Shown piece after piece: positions 1 to 7,399 of a DNA stretch of 64,000 nt. Made by a program: the position numbers and the translations under genes. The stretch's first letter is position 1, and the number at the start of each line of letters is the position of its first letter. The stretch is from CAZBRS01 sp964494475 (GTDB lineage: Bacteria; Myxococcota_A; UBA9042; CAZBRS01): contig CAZBRS010000002.1 in the NCBI GenBank assembly GCA_964494475.1, positions 86,962 through 150,961 of the forward strand, written 5' to 3'. The notes beneath the pieces are model-generated. The model was not told the DNA's origin. It saw nothing but the letters and a program-made list of their open reading frames with translations, and did no database searches.

Positions 1-2
1 CC

Positions 3-1508
3 ACCGGCGGCGACGTCAACCCCGGCGCCAAGGAGCGCTGCGGCAACGGCCTCGACGACAACTGCAACGGCTCCCAGAACGACGAGAACGCCGTCAACTG
101 CCAGTATTTCTTCCTCGACGAGGACCACGACAACTACGGCGTGAACCTCTCGAAGTGCTTCTGCTCGCAGGAGGGCAACTACACGGCCAAGCAGTCCGGC
201 GACTGCAACGACCAGATGGGGCTCGTGAACCCCGGCCAGGCCGAGGTCTGCGACAACGGCCGCGACGACAACTGCGACGGGTCTCAGAACGACGAGAACG
301 CCCAGGGCTCCATCCAGTTCTTCAAGGACGTCGACTTCGACCACTACGGCGTCTCGACCGACTACAAGCGCCTGTGCTCGGCCGAGGGGCTCTACGCGGC
401 CCTGCAGGGCGGCGACTGCGACGACACGAACCCCTTCGTGCACCCCGGCGCCGTAGAAACGTGCGACACGGGCAAGGTCGACGAAGACTGCGACAGCGAG
501 ATCGACGAAGAGGGCGCCGACCTGTGCGAGACGTACTACTTCGACTTCGATCACGACAACATCGGGCTGGCCAACACGTCCAAGTGCCTCTGCGCGCCCA
601 CGGGCTTCTACACCACCAAGACGGGCGGCGACTGCAACGACAACAACGCGGCCATCTATCCCGGCGCCCCCGAGCTCTGCAACGCGGCCGACGACAACTG
701 CAACAACCTGAAGGACGACGCCGGCGTCAAGCAGCTCTGCGGCGAGTTCGACGACTCCCACGCGCTGGGGCGGTGCTCGACGGCGGGCTTCTGTGAGCTC
801 GACTGCAACACCGGCTGGGAGAACGTCGACGGCGTCTTCTACAACGGCTGCGAGTGCCAGGACGACAGCTACGAGACCGTCGGCGGCGACAACTGCTCCG
901 GCTCCATCGACATGGGCGACCTCTCCGACGCCGGCGCTGGCTCCGAGGTCTTCGCCGTGGGCAACATCCTGACGCCGACCGACACCGACTGGTACCGCGT
1001 GCGCGTCATCGACACCCCCGACGTCGGCGTCAACGCGTGCGACAGGTTCTCCTTCCACGCGGCCCTGGTCGAGAACCCGGGTATGGCGTTCCGCCTCACG
1101 GTGTACATGGGCAACGAAGCCGGCGTGAACTGCGCGGCCTCGGGCCAGATGTGCCAGAGCGATGTCGAGTTCTCGTGGTTCACCGACAACCAGTTCACGG
1201 ACAGCTCCGGCAAGCTGGTGGGCGAGTGCCCGTGCTCGTCCGACGTGGTCGCCCTTCCCAACGGTCAGCTCATCCTCGAGCAGGGTATCGACGGCAACAC
1301 GGGCGTCCTGGTCGACCTGTACGACACCGACCGTCCGGGCGGCCACTCGAAGGAGCCCGACGGTACCATCCACCGGGGCACCCTGGGCGCCAACGCGTGC
1401 CTGAACACCACGCGTTACTTCGTGGTGGGTGTCTCGCGCGACACGACGGTCGCGCTCTCGTGCGCCAGCTACAAGCTGTGGCTCTCGAACGGCAAGATCG
1501 ATCACTGA
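3..1508 (+). CDS. MopE-like metal-binding-repeat surface protein, 5' end missing
   Basis: The frame is open from the first bases of the window, so the start lies upstream; 501 residues are visible. The first two thirds are tandem Asp/Asn/Cys motifs of the form GDCxDxxxxxxPGAxExCxxxxDDNC, each followed by an aromatic-Asp segment (DxDxDxYG). This is the MopE-type putative metal-binding repeat common on deltaproteobacterial surfaces, and the spaced Asp side chains suggest Ca2+ or Cu binding. From about base 855 the repeats give way to a C-terminal beta-rich domain (GNILTPTDTDWYRV), which resembles extracellular pre-peptidase C-terminal-like domains. Function is inferred as a secreted or surface scaffold or adhesin; no enzyme motif is visible. 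It converges on the kinase gene downstream with a 39-nt gap. Confidence 0.85.
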   Translation, partial: TGGDVNPGAKERCGNGLDDNCNGSQNDENAVNCQYFFLDEDHDNYGVNLSKCFCSQEGNYTAKQSGDCNDQMGLVNPGQAEVCDNGRDDNCDGSQNDENAQGSIQFFKDVDFDHYGVSTDYKRLCSAEGLYAALQGGDCDDTNPFVHPGAVETCDTGKVDEDCDSEIDEEGADLCETYYFDFDHDNIGLANTSKCLCAPTGFYTTKTGGDCNDNNAAIYPGAPELCNAADDNCNNLKDDAGVKQLCGEFDDSHALGRCSTAGFCELDCNTGWENVDGVFYNGCECQDDSYETVGGDNCSGSIDMGDLSDAGAGSEVFAVGNILTPTDTDWYRVRVIDTPDVGVNACDRFSFHAALVENPGMAFRLTVYMGNEAGVNCAASGQMCQSDVEFSWFTDNQFTDSSGKLVGECPCSSDVVALPNGQLILEQGIDGNTGVLVDLYDTDRPGGHSKEPDGTIHRGTLGANACLNTTRYFVVGVSRDTTVALSCASYKLWLSNGKIDH

Positions 1509-1547
1509 CGGGCGCTCGCCCGGAGCCCTCGCCGGTTCTGACCGCCC

Positions 1548-2165
1548 CTACAGGTAGGGCCGCACCCTCTCCAGCAACTCCATGCGCGCGAACAGGTCGT
1601 CGAGGTAGTTGGCCCGACCGGTGTCGATGTCGATGACGGGCGAGAGCGTGTAGCTTCGACGCCAGCGGTGATAGAGCTTCTGCAGCCCTTCGAGGTACGC
1701 GGGGTCGATGCTCTGCTCCTCGGCGCGGCCGCGCTCGCGGATGCGTCGCTTCAGCACGGGCACGGTGGCGTGCAGGTAGATGAGCACGGTGGGCGGCGCC
1801 AGGGTGCCGAGCAGCGAGCGGTAGAACATCTGGTACGTGGCGTACTCGGCGTCGCTCATGGCGCCCATCTCGTGCAGGTTCCGCGCGAAGATCTCGGCGT
1901 CTTCGTAGATGGTGCGATCGAGGATGACGTTGTGCTCGCGGCCGTCGAGATCGCGGTGCAGATCGAATTTACGAGATAAAAAAAATATCTGCGAGTGAAA
2001 CGCCCAACGGTTCATGTCGCGATAGAAGTCGGGCAGGAAGGGGTTCTCGGCGAAGGGTTCGAACACGGGCTTGACGGGCAACTGGCGCGACAGGAAGTCG
2101 GCCAGCGTGGACTTGCCGGTGCCGATGTTGCCCGCGACCGCGACGAAGGCGTTGGCGTGCGTCAT
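1548..2165 (-). CDS. Deoxynucleoside kinase family protein
   Basis: A 205-residue protein that phosphorylates deoxynucleosides for the salvage pathway in the cytoplasm. A P-loop GNIGTGKST lies at residues 12-20, the catalytic/substrate DR pair (ILDRTIYED) at about 83-84, and an Arg-rich lid (RRIRERGRAEE) at about 145-155. Length matches the dNK/dGK family. The ATG at 2165 starts just before the P-loop; an upstream in-frame ATG at 2276 would add 37 atypical residues and overlap the divergent promoter, so it is not preferred. Oddly, codons around 1965-1990 are AT-rich with a run of eight T on the coding strand inside a GC-rich gene. Exact substrate (dA, dG or other) cannot be read from the sequence. 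Confidence 0.88.
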   Translation of the reverse strand: MTHANAFVAVAGNIGTGKSTLADFLSRQLPVKPVFEPFAENPFLPDFYRDMNRWAFHSQIFFLSRKFDLHRDLDGREHNVILDRTIYEDAEIFARNLHEMGAMSDAEYATYQMFYRSLLGTLAPPTVLIYLHATVPVLKRRIRERGRAEEQSIDPAYLEGLQKLYHRWRRSYTLSPVIDIDTGRANYLDDLFARMELLERVRPYL

Positions 2166-2218
2166 GGCGGAGAACCACTCGGTGGGCTGGCCGCGAGTAT
2201 AGGTGCCGGTGAAAATCG

Positions 2219-2246
2219 TTGCAAGGGGCCCTGCCGCCGTTATAAT
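2219..2246 (+). promoter_or_regulatory. Sigma-70-type promoter for the small Lys-tailed protein
   Basis: TTGCAA (2219-2224) and a perfect TATAAT (2241-2246) are separated by 16 nt, in the gap between divergent genes. Expected transcription start is near 2253, about 28 nt before the ATG at 2281. Confidence 0.7.
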
Positions 2247-2280
2247 CCGAGACCAAAGATCCAACAGCCGAGGCATCCTG

Positions 2281-2643
2281 ATGCTGAAGCGGGAAAAGCT
2301 CCTCGATCTCTTGAAGACGCGCTTCGACTACTACGCCGCCACCGCGGTGTACAACGAGCTCGTGTCCACGTTCGAACTGCGCGACGTCGACAAGCTCGAC
2401 GACGCGGCCGTGCAGAAGATCTGCGCGTTCCTGGGCGAGAAGCTCCCGGGCACGCAGGGGCTCATCGAGCGGCTGAGCGCCTTCGTCGCGGCGCCGGCCG
2501 CTGAAGCGCCGGCCGCCGAAGCGCCGGCCGCCGAAGCGCCGGCCGAAGCGCCGGCCGAAGCCGCCCCGGCCGAGGCGCCGGCCGAAGCGGCCCCCGTCGA
2601 AGAGGCGCCTGCCGACGACGGCAAGAAGAAGAAGAAGAAATAG
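2281..2643 (+). CDS. Small protein with helical N-terminal domain, Ala/Glu/Pro repeat and poly-Lys tail
   Basis: 120 residues, family not recognised. Residues 1-70 look like a compact helical domain (LDLLKTRFDYYAATAVYNEL...). Residues about 72-112 are a low-complexity Ala-Glu-Pro repeat encoded by near-identical 15-nt DNA units (about 2503-2600), and the protein ends in six lysines. Unlike most neighbours it has no signal peptide. The start at 2281 is chosen because it lies about 28 nt downstream of a very good TATAAT promoter; the longer frame from 2203 would begin upstream of that promoter. A flexible acidic/Pro linker with a basic tail suggests nucleic-acid or protein binding, but this is inference only. 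Confidence 0.7.
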   Translation: MLKREKLLDLLKTRFDYYAATAVYNELVSTFELRDVDKLDDAAVQKICAFLGEKLPGTQGLIERLSAFVAAPAAEAPAAEAPAAEAPAEAPAEAAPAEAPAEAAPVEEAPADDGKKKKKK

Positions 2644-2651
2644 ATATGTAG

Positions 2652-2729
2652 GGGCAATTCACGAATTGCCCTGCTGGGCGGGGCAATTCACGAATTGCCC
2701 TGTCGGGCGGTGCAATCCACGGATTGCCC
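2652..2729. repeat. Three tandem REP-like palindromes
   Basis: Three hairpin-forming copies lie between convergent genes, about 29 nt apart: 2652-2671, 2681-2700 and 2710-2729. Each has 9-base arms around a central AC: GGGCAATTC/GAATTGCCC twice, then GTGCAATCC/GGATTGCCC. The third copy carries paired changes that keep most of its stem. They may also terminate transcription from both sides. A related element with other inner bases occurs at 48317-48336. Confidence 0.75.
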
Positions 2730-2743
2730 CTCCGGGCGTGCCT

Positions 2744-4168
2744 CTACAGCCTGTACCCGAGCCCTATCCCGGTCGAGACCGGGAAGTTCAGGTCTATCAC
2801 GCGGTTGAACGGCAGGAAGTACGTCGAGATCGACGCGACGACCTGCAGGAAGACGTGCTTCGTCACGTAGAACCGCCCCCCGACCGCCAGGTTCATGCCG
2901 ACGAGCACGTTCAGGTCGAGCGAGAAGATCGACGACTTGTCACACCGCTCGGAGTCGGTGCCGTAGAACTTGCAGAACGGGTCCGTGACGATCTGGAAGT
3001 CGCCCAGGTAGTGCACCTCGATGGCCGGGCTGACCAGCACCTCGGCGCGGTCGCTGCCGAAGCGGAAGGTGACGCCCGCCAGCCCGCGCACGGTGTTGAA
3101 GTTCTGCTGCAGGTCGCGATAGCGGTCGAGGATGGACGTGAACATCTCGGACGACAGCGTGACGTCGACCCAGCGGGTCAGCCGGTAGAACGCGCCCAGG
3201 CCGTAGCCCAGGTTGTAGAAGTAGCTGCGCGAGGGCTTGGTCAGGTACGTGGAGTGGTTCGACGCGATCCAGAACCCGAAGCGGCCGCTGTCGGGGGTCT
3301 CGACCTCGGGCGGCTCGAGATCCTGGCACGTCAACCAGCGCGAGAGCGCCGCGTCGACGGCGTTCGCCGTGCTTTCGTCGTCGGACCCGACCGGGACGAC
3401 CTCGTGCAGCACCGGCGTGGGATTGCCGCGACCGTAGACCAGCACATGGACGCGCGGGCCCTGCCCTCCGTCGTCGAGGTACAGGTAGACGACGTGGTCG
3501 AAGGGATAGGTCTCGAGGAAACCCGCCAGGCGGGACTCGTCGGCGAACGGCTGATCCTTGGGATAGGCGATGGCGAAGTCGGTAGCCGCCGAGCGCAGCT
3601 CCTCCTCGGCGTGGGCCGGGTAGTACCCGGGGTCGAAGCGGATCCAGGGGTTCAGGAAGAACATCTGGCGCAGCGACACGTGGGACTGGCCCTTCTGGCC
3701 CTGCTCGAGGTAGCAGAGGCCCTGCAGCAGGTAGACACGGGCAAACGAGAAGGGCTCCGCTGCGTCGTGGAAGACCTTGCGGTAGGCCTCCTCGGAGCGG
3801 TGCAGGTCGGTCACGGCTTCTTCGACGCGCAACGACTCGTAGTGCTCCTGCCCGAGGTTCAGCCACTCGCGGCCGAGCAGCAGCCCGTCGCCGTACTCCT
3901 TGCGGCCGGCCAGGTCCGTGGCGAGCTCGCGGGCGTTCGCCACCTGGATCCAGGCGCGCTTGCCGAGCTGGATCTCGACGCGGCGGCCGAGGTCCTTCAG
4001 CAGGGCGTCGTGGGGCAGGGGCTCGCCCTTGGCGCGGAAGATGCGCTGTTCGCTGAGCAGGAAGTTGCGGGGCGCGGTGACGAAGATGCGCAGGGGCATG
4101 CCCGTAGCGGTGCTCCCGAAGGCCAGGAGGACCCCGAGCAGCACGAGCCGGACGAAGCGGCTACTCAT
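2744..4168 (-). CDS. Secreted/outer-membrane protein with TPR-like N-terminal half and barrel-like C-terminal half
   Basis: 474 residues with a clear signal peptide (hydrophobic residues 6-20). The first half is helical and Ala/Glu-rich, including a TPR-like stretch near residues 105-175 (EHYESLRVEEAVTDLHRSEEAYRK...LQGLCYLEQGQKGQS). The second half has alternating aromatic/hydrophobic strands (SYFYNLGYGLGAFYRLTRWVDVTLSS) and ends ...GLGYRL, as outer-membrane beta-barrels often do. Last gene of a four-gene minus-strand unit: its ATG overlaps the end of the upstream lipoprotein gene by 8 nt, suggesting translational coupling. No specific family recognised; envelope localisation is reasonably sure. 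Confidence 0.8.
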   Translation of the reverse strand: MSSRFVRLVLLGVLLAFGSTATGMPLRIFVTAPRNFLLSEQRIFRAKGEPLPHDALLKDLGRRVEIQLGKRAWIQVANARELATDLAGRKEYGDGLLLGREWLNLGQEHYESLRVEEAVTDLHRSEEAYRKVFHDAAEPFSFARVYLLQGLCYLEQGQKGQSHVSLRQMFFLNPWIRFDPGYYPAHAEEELRSAATDFAIAYPKDQPFADESRLAGFLETYPFDHVVYLYLDDGGQGPRVHVLVYGRGNPTPVLHEVVPVGSDDESTANAVDAALSRWLTCQDLEPPEVETPDSGRFGFWIASNHSTYLTKPSRSYFYNLGYGLGAFYRLTRWVDVTLSSEMFTSILDRYRDLQQNFNTVRGLAGVTFRFGSDRAEVLVSPAIEVHYLGDFQIVTDPFCKFYGTDSERCDKSSIFSLDLNVLVGMNLAVGGRFYVTKHVFLQVVASISTYFLPFNRVIDLNFPVSTGIGLGYRL

Positions 4169-4604
4169 GGCAGCCCTTCAGGTCGTCGGCGCCCAGATCG
4201 GACTGCTCGCCGTCGCGCTTCAGCTCGAACTCGTCGGTCATGTCCACGACGTCGGCGCCGGACTCGTCCAGCTTTTTCAGGCGGCCCCGAAGGCCGGCGG
4301 ACGTGAGCTCGAACTCGGCGCGCTTGAAGACCAGCGCGCAGCCCGCGGTCGGCTGGGGCTCGACGGTCACGGTGTCACCGTCGGTCGTGCCCTGCACGTA
4401 GAGGCAGGGGCAGGTGGCGAGATCGGGGAACGACAGATGGCCGGCCACCTCGGGGCCGTACTGCCCGAGCACGAGCTTCACGGACGAGTTGCCGGCGGCT
4501 CCGATGGCGATGGGCGCGTCCTGGTGGTAGGCGCCGCCGAAGCGGGGGACGAGATCGCAGGCCGCGGCCGCGACGATCAGCACGAGCCATGCGGTGCGCC
4601 TCAT
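4161..4604 (-). CDS. Small lipoprotein of unknown function
   Basis: 147 residues. The N terminus MRRTAWLVLIVAAAAC has a hydrophobic core and a lipobox ending at Cys16, so it is likely lipidated. The mature part contains a CPC pair and short beta-like stretches (SVKLVLGQYGPEVAGHLSF, AEFELTSAGLRGRL), suggesting a small beta-sandwich or lipocalin-like fold. Its ATG overlaps the stop of the AMMECR1 gene (ATGA), and its own end overlaps the next gene by 8 nt, so it belongs to a tightly coupled envelope operon. A longer in-frame reading from 5087 exists but runs antiparallel through no recognisable domain and would bury the signal peptide. Confidence 0.78.
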   Translation of the reverse strand: MRRTAWLVLIVAAAACDLVPRFGGAYHQDAPIAIGAAGNSSVKLVLGQYGPEVAGHLSFPDLATCPCLYVQGTTDGDTVTVEPQPTAGCALVFKRAEFELTSAGLRGRLKKLDESGADVVDMTDEFELKRDGEQSDLGADDLKGCHE

Positions 4605-5158
4605 GCCGGGTCGTCCTCGGCGAAGACCTCGGCGGTGAAGAGCTCGAGCCGTGTCGCGGGATCTCTCCAGGCGTCGGCGGGCAGGCCGGCTTTGCGGCAC
4701 GTCTCTTCGAGGAAGGTCTCGCGATCCCAGCCGAAGCGCGTGGCCACCTGGGGCAGCAGCACGCCCCGGTGGGCGCCGCGCTGGATCGAGAGCCCGTGGA
4801 CGCCGACCTGGATCTCGTCGATCGACGTGGCGCGCCAGCGCGGCGAGAGCACGGAGATTTCGAGGTCGACGTCGTCGAGCTCGTCGGCGCCGAGCGGCGG
4901 GAAGCGCGGATCCGAGGAGGCCGCCGCGACGGCCATGTCGCGTACGGTGGCGACCACGGGTTGGTCGGTGGCGAAGGTGCCGATGCAGCCACGCAGGGTG
5001 CCTCGGCGGTGCAACGAGACGAACGCGCCACCGTTGCCGTCGGGCAGGGCGTCGTCCGCCGGCGGGGCGTCCGGGCGGCCCAGCCACGAAGCGATGGTGC
5101 TACGCGCGAGGCCGAGCAGCGCGCGTTTCTCGGGTTCGGTGAGGGGGCAGGGCTTCAT
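4601..5158 (-). CDS. AMMECR1-domain protein
   Basis: 185 residues matching the AMMECR1 family (the A component of AmmeMemoRadiSam clusters). Visible hallmarks are GAFVSLHRRGTLRGCIGTF near residues 44-62, with the conserved LRGCIG core, then DPRFPPLGADELDDVDLEISVLSP and GLLLPQVA-like GVLLPQVATRFGWD. The family's biochemical role is not settled. The LRGCIG Cys is intact. The usual partners (Memo and the AmmeMemoRadiSam radical SAM protein) are not adjacent, although other radical SAM genes lie nearby. The ATG at 5158 overlaps the stop of the signal peptidase-like gene (ATGA). Confidence 0.9.
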   Translation of the reverse strand: MKPCPLTEPEKRALLGLARSTIASWLGRPDAPPADDALPDGNGGAFVSLHRRGTLRGCIGTFATDQPVVATVRDMAVAAASSDPRFPPLGADELDDVDLEISVLSPRWRATSIDEIQVGVHGLSIQRGAHRGVLLPQVATRFGWDRETFLEETCRKAGLPADAWRDPATRLELFTAEVFAEDDPA

Positions 5159-6075
5159 GGCGGGGACTCCCAGCTCAAGTTCGCGCGGGCGAACAACGCG
5201 AACCCCAGGCGCGCGGTCACGGGGCTCCAGAGCACGTGGGTCGGGGCCCCCACGAGGTCGCCCTCGGCCACGGACCCGAGCGTGCGGCTGTCGGCGCAGG
5301 TCTGCGCGTCGCGCGCGTCGCACAGCAGCCAGTAGCGACCCGCCTCGAGGTAGTCGGTCTTCTGCAGCGTGGGTGTCGTGTCGGGGTCGCGGAAGACCAG
5401 GTAGTCGGCGTCGTCCTGGCGCTCCTGGTAGGCGAGCAATCCCGGGCCCCCGGTCGGCGGCTCGACGCCGAGCCGGCCCAGCCGTCGCTGGGGCAGCACG
5501 ACCCCGTTGATCTCGAGCCGCGGCCCGTCGTGCTTCACGCGATCGCCGGGCAGGCCCACGATGCGCGCCGCGCGCAGGCTGTCGGCCTGCCGGAAAACGA
5601 CGAGGTCGCCACGCCCGGGCTGCACGCCGCGCCGGAAGAGCACGACCTCGCCCGCGCGGACCACCGGGTAGAGGTTGTCGTCGGCCGATACGTAGACCCC
5701 GGCTCGTTCGTGGAAGAGGCGCCAGCCGCCGAGGCCCATGGGGAGGACGAAGACGAGCAGCAGCGCGAGCAGCACGCTGGCGAGCGGTCGAACCCGGAGC
5801 GGCGGCTGGGAGAGCACGTTCCCGAGGTCGAGTTGGGCTCCCACCTGGTAGCACACCACGTACCACGCGTAGAGCAACGCGAGGTTCGGCAGGCGCGGGC
5901 CCGCCGAGGTCAGCCCGACGAGCACGATGTACGTGAGCACCAGCAACGGCAGCGCGACGAAGAATGCGCGCCACGTGGCTCGCAGATAGAGGTGCCCGAG
6001 CCCCGGTGCGAGGAGCGTCAGGAGCCGCGCCGTGCGCGCCACCGGCCTGTCAGCTTGCGATGCCATGGGTCCCAT
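5155..6075 (-). CDS. S26 signal peptidase-like protein with catalytic Ser and Lys apparently missing
   Basis: 306 residues from ATG 6075 (303 from ATG 6066). The N terminus has a PGLGHLYLRATWRAF motif and three or so membrane segments (about 36-58, 62-82, 98-115). The periplasmic domain keeps LepB-like boxes: a box B-like segment at 130-149 (SADDNLYPVVRAGEVVLF), RIVGLPGDRV at 171-180, and a box E-like DSRTLGSVAEGDLVG at 262-276. However, the position of the nucleophile in SGSMxPTL is Asn134 and that of the general-base Lys in IKRxVGLPGD is Ala170. By alignment from memory it looks like an inactive signal-peptidase homologue, or one using different residues. First gene of an overlapping operon. 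Confidence 0.82.
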   Translation of the reverse strand: MGPMASQADRPVARTARLLTLLAPGLGHLYLRATWRAFFVALPLLVLTYIVLVGLTSAGPRLPNLALLYAWYVVCYQVGAQLDLGNVLSQPPLRVRPLASVLLALLLVFVLPMGLGGWRLFHERAGVYVSADDNLYPVVRAGEVVLFRRGVQPGRGDLVVFRQADSLRAARIVGLPGDRVKHDGPRLEINGVVLPQRRLGRLGVEPPTGGPGLLAYQERQDDADYLVFRDPDTTPTLQKTDYLEAGRYWLLCDARDAQTCADSRTLGSVAEGDLVGAPTHVLWSPVTARLGFALFARANLSWESPP

Positions 6076-6078
6076 GCT

Positions 6079-6696
6079 ATGCCTGCGGCCGCCATGGACG
6101 TCAACGGAAATGCACGGGATGGGCGCCTCTCGCCCTGGCTCGCGGTCGGCTTCTACGCCCTGCTCGGGGCGATCGGCGTCGGCTGGGCCCGGGCGTCGGG
6201 CGACGCCACGTTCTTGTCGGCCTCTCCCGACGGGCGGCACCTTCTCGTGGCCGTCGGCGCCGGTGCGCTCGCCGCGCTGCCCCTCATCGGGGCCGGCGCG
6301 CTGCTCGAGCGCCGCGTCCGTTCGCTGCGGGCGTTGGCTCGCGAGATCCGGGAGACCTTCGGCGTGCTCCGACACCGCGACGTCGTGGTCTACTCGTTGT
6401 CCTCGGCGGTGGGCGAGGAGTTGCTGTTCCGCGGGGCCGTGCTGCCCAGCCTGGGGCTGGCCGCCAGCGCGCTGCTCTTCGGCCTCGCCCATGGCTTCTT
6501 CCAGCGCCGCTACCGCGCGTGGAGCCTCTACGCCGCCGTGACAGGCGTGCTGCTCGGAGCGCTCACGTTGTGGACCGGGACGCTCGTGGCGGCTATCGTC
6601 TGTCACGCGACCGTGAACTACGCGAGCCTGTCGGACCTGATCCCCTCCGAGGCGCCCGCGCCCGGGGACTCCGGCAGCTCGAACCCGGAGGGCTGA
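6079..6696 (+). CDS. CPBP-family intramembrane metalloprotease (CAAX protease-like)
   Basis: 205 residues from ATG 6079 (200 from ATG 6094; neither has a clear ribosome-binding site). The three CPBP motifs are present: EExxxR in GEELLFRGAVLPSL, FGLAHGFF, and HATVNYAS. These are the glutamate/histidine ligands of the membrane-embedded metalloprotease site. Hydrophobic segments surround each motif. The gene is divergent from the signal peptidase-like gene only a few bases away, so their promoters must lie inside each other's coding sequence or overlap. It stops 1 nt before the ATG of the Smr gene, so the two are probably co-transcribed. The substrate is unknown. Confidence 0.85.
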   Translation: MPAAAMDVNGNARDGRLSPWLAVGFYALLGAIGVGWARASGDATFLSASPDGRHLLVAVGAGALAALPLIGAGALLERRVRSLRALAREIRETFGVLRHRDVVVYSLSSAVGEELLFRGAVLPSLGLAASALLFGLAHGFFQRRYRAWSLYAAVTGVLLGALTLWTGTLVAAIVCHATVNYASLSDLIPSEAPAPGDSGSSNPEG

Positions 6697-6697
6697 C

Positions 6698-7399
6698 ATG
6701 GCCGACGACTGGAGAGACCGCCTGCAGTCCTTGAAGAAGGACCTGCCGAAGACCCCCCGCGTCGTCCCGAAGGCGGTCGTGGTCGAGAGGCCCGCGCCGC
6801 CTCCTCCGAAGGTCGCGCCCGAACAAGCCGTGCTCGACGACGAGGCGCTCTTCCAGTCCCAGATGTCCGGCGTCAGCCCGCTGGCGGCCGGTCCGGCCGT
6901 CGTGCCCCACGAGGGAGCGGCGCCCCGTCCGCGTCCGAGCGAGGCCGATGACGTGATGGGCGATCTGCGCCGCCTGGTGGCGGGCGACGATCCTTTCTGG
7001 TTCAGCGAGTCCGACGAGACGGTCGAGGCGGCCGTGCACGACATCGATCCGCGCGTCCTCAAGAAGTTGAAGGCCGGCGCGCTCGTGGTCGAGGCCCGGC
7101 TCGACCTGCACGGCCTGACGGCCCGCGAGGCGCGCCCCGTGATGGACGGCTTCATCGGGGCGTCGGTGGCCGCGGGACGGCGCGTGGTCTGTGTCGTCAC
7201 GGGGCGGGGGCTGCACTCGAAGGACGGGGTGCCGGTGCTCAAGCAGCGCATCAAGACCTGGCTCACGCGTTCGCGACTGGCGTTGCACGTGCTGGCCTTC
7301 GTCTCGGCGCGGCCGCCCGATGGGGGGGTGGGCGCGGTCTACGTCCTCTTGCGGCGCGACAAGAGCGGCCGCGAGCGCCCCGAGCTCGTTCGCGATTAA
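6698..7399 (+). CDS. Smr-domain protein
   Basis: 233 residues. The first 120 are Pro/Ala-rich and probably disordered, with a short conserved-looking helix (DPRVLKKLKAG). The C-terminal 100 residues form an Smr domain: LDLHGLTAREARPVMDGFI, VTGRGLHSKDG (the GRG loop) and a terminal strand GAVYVLLRR. Smr domains are found on MutS2 and stand-alone proteins and in several cases are RNA or DNA nickases or ribosome-associated endonucleases. The LDLHG and TGRG motifs are intact, so nuclease activity is possible. Its stop codon overlaps the stop of the convergent radical SAM gene (TTAA shared). Confidence 0.88.
   Translation: MADDWRDRLQSLKKDLPKTPRVVPKAVVVERPAPPPPKVAPEQAVLDDEALFQSQMSGVSPLAAGPAVVPHEGAAPRPRPSEADDVMGDLRRLVAGDDPFWFSESDETVEAAVHDIDPRVLKKLKAGALVVEARLDLHGLTAREARPVMDGFIGASVAAGRRVVCVVTGRGLHSKDGVPVLKQRIKTWLTRSRLALHVLAFVSARPPDGGVGAVYVLLRRDKSGRERPELVRD

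Noticed and set aside
1545..1560. Inverted repeat CCCTAC-AG-GTAGGG at the junction of two convergent genes
   Set aside because: Only 6-base arms with a 2-nt loop and no T-tract; part of the kinase 3' end, so not reported as a terminator.
2651..2738. CRISPR array
   Set aside because: Units are short palindromes without unique spacers, and no cas genes are present.
4601..5974. Longer start for the AMMECR1 gene
   Set aside because: Upstream residues are an Arg/Ala-rich shadow of the signal peptidase-like gene; ATG 5158 fits the family and the operon overlap.
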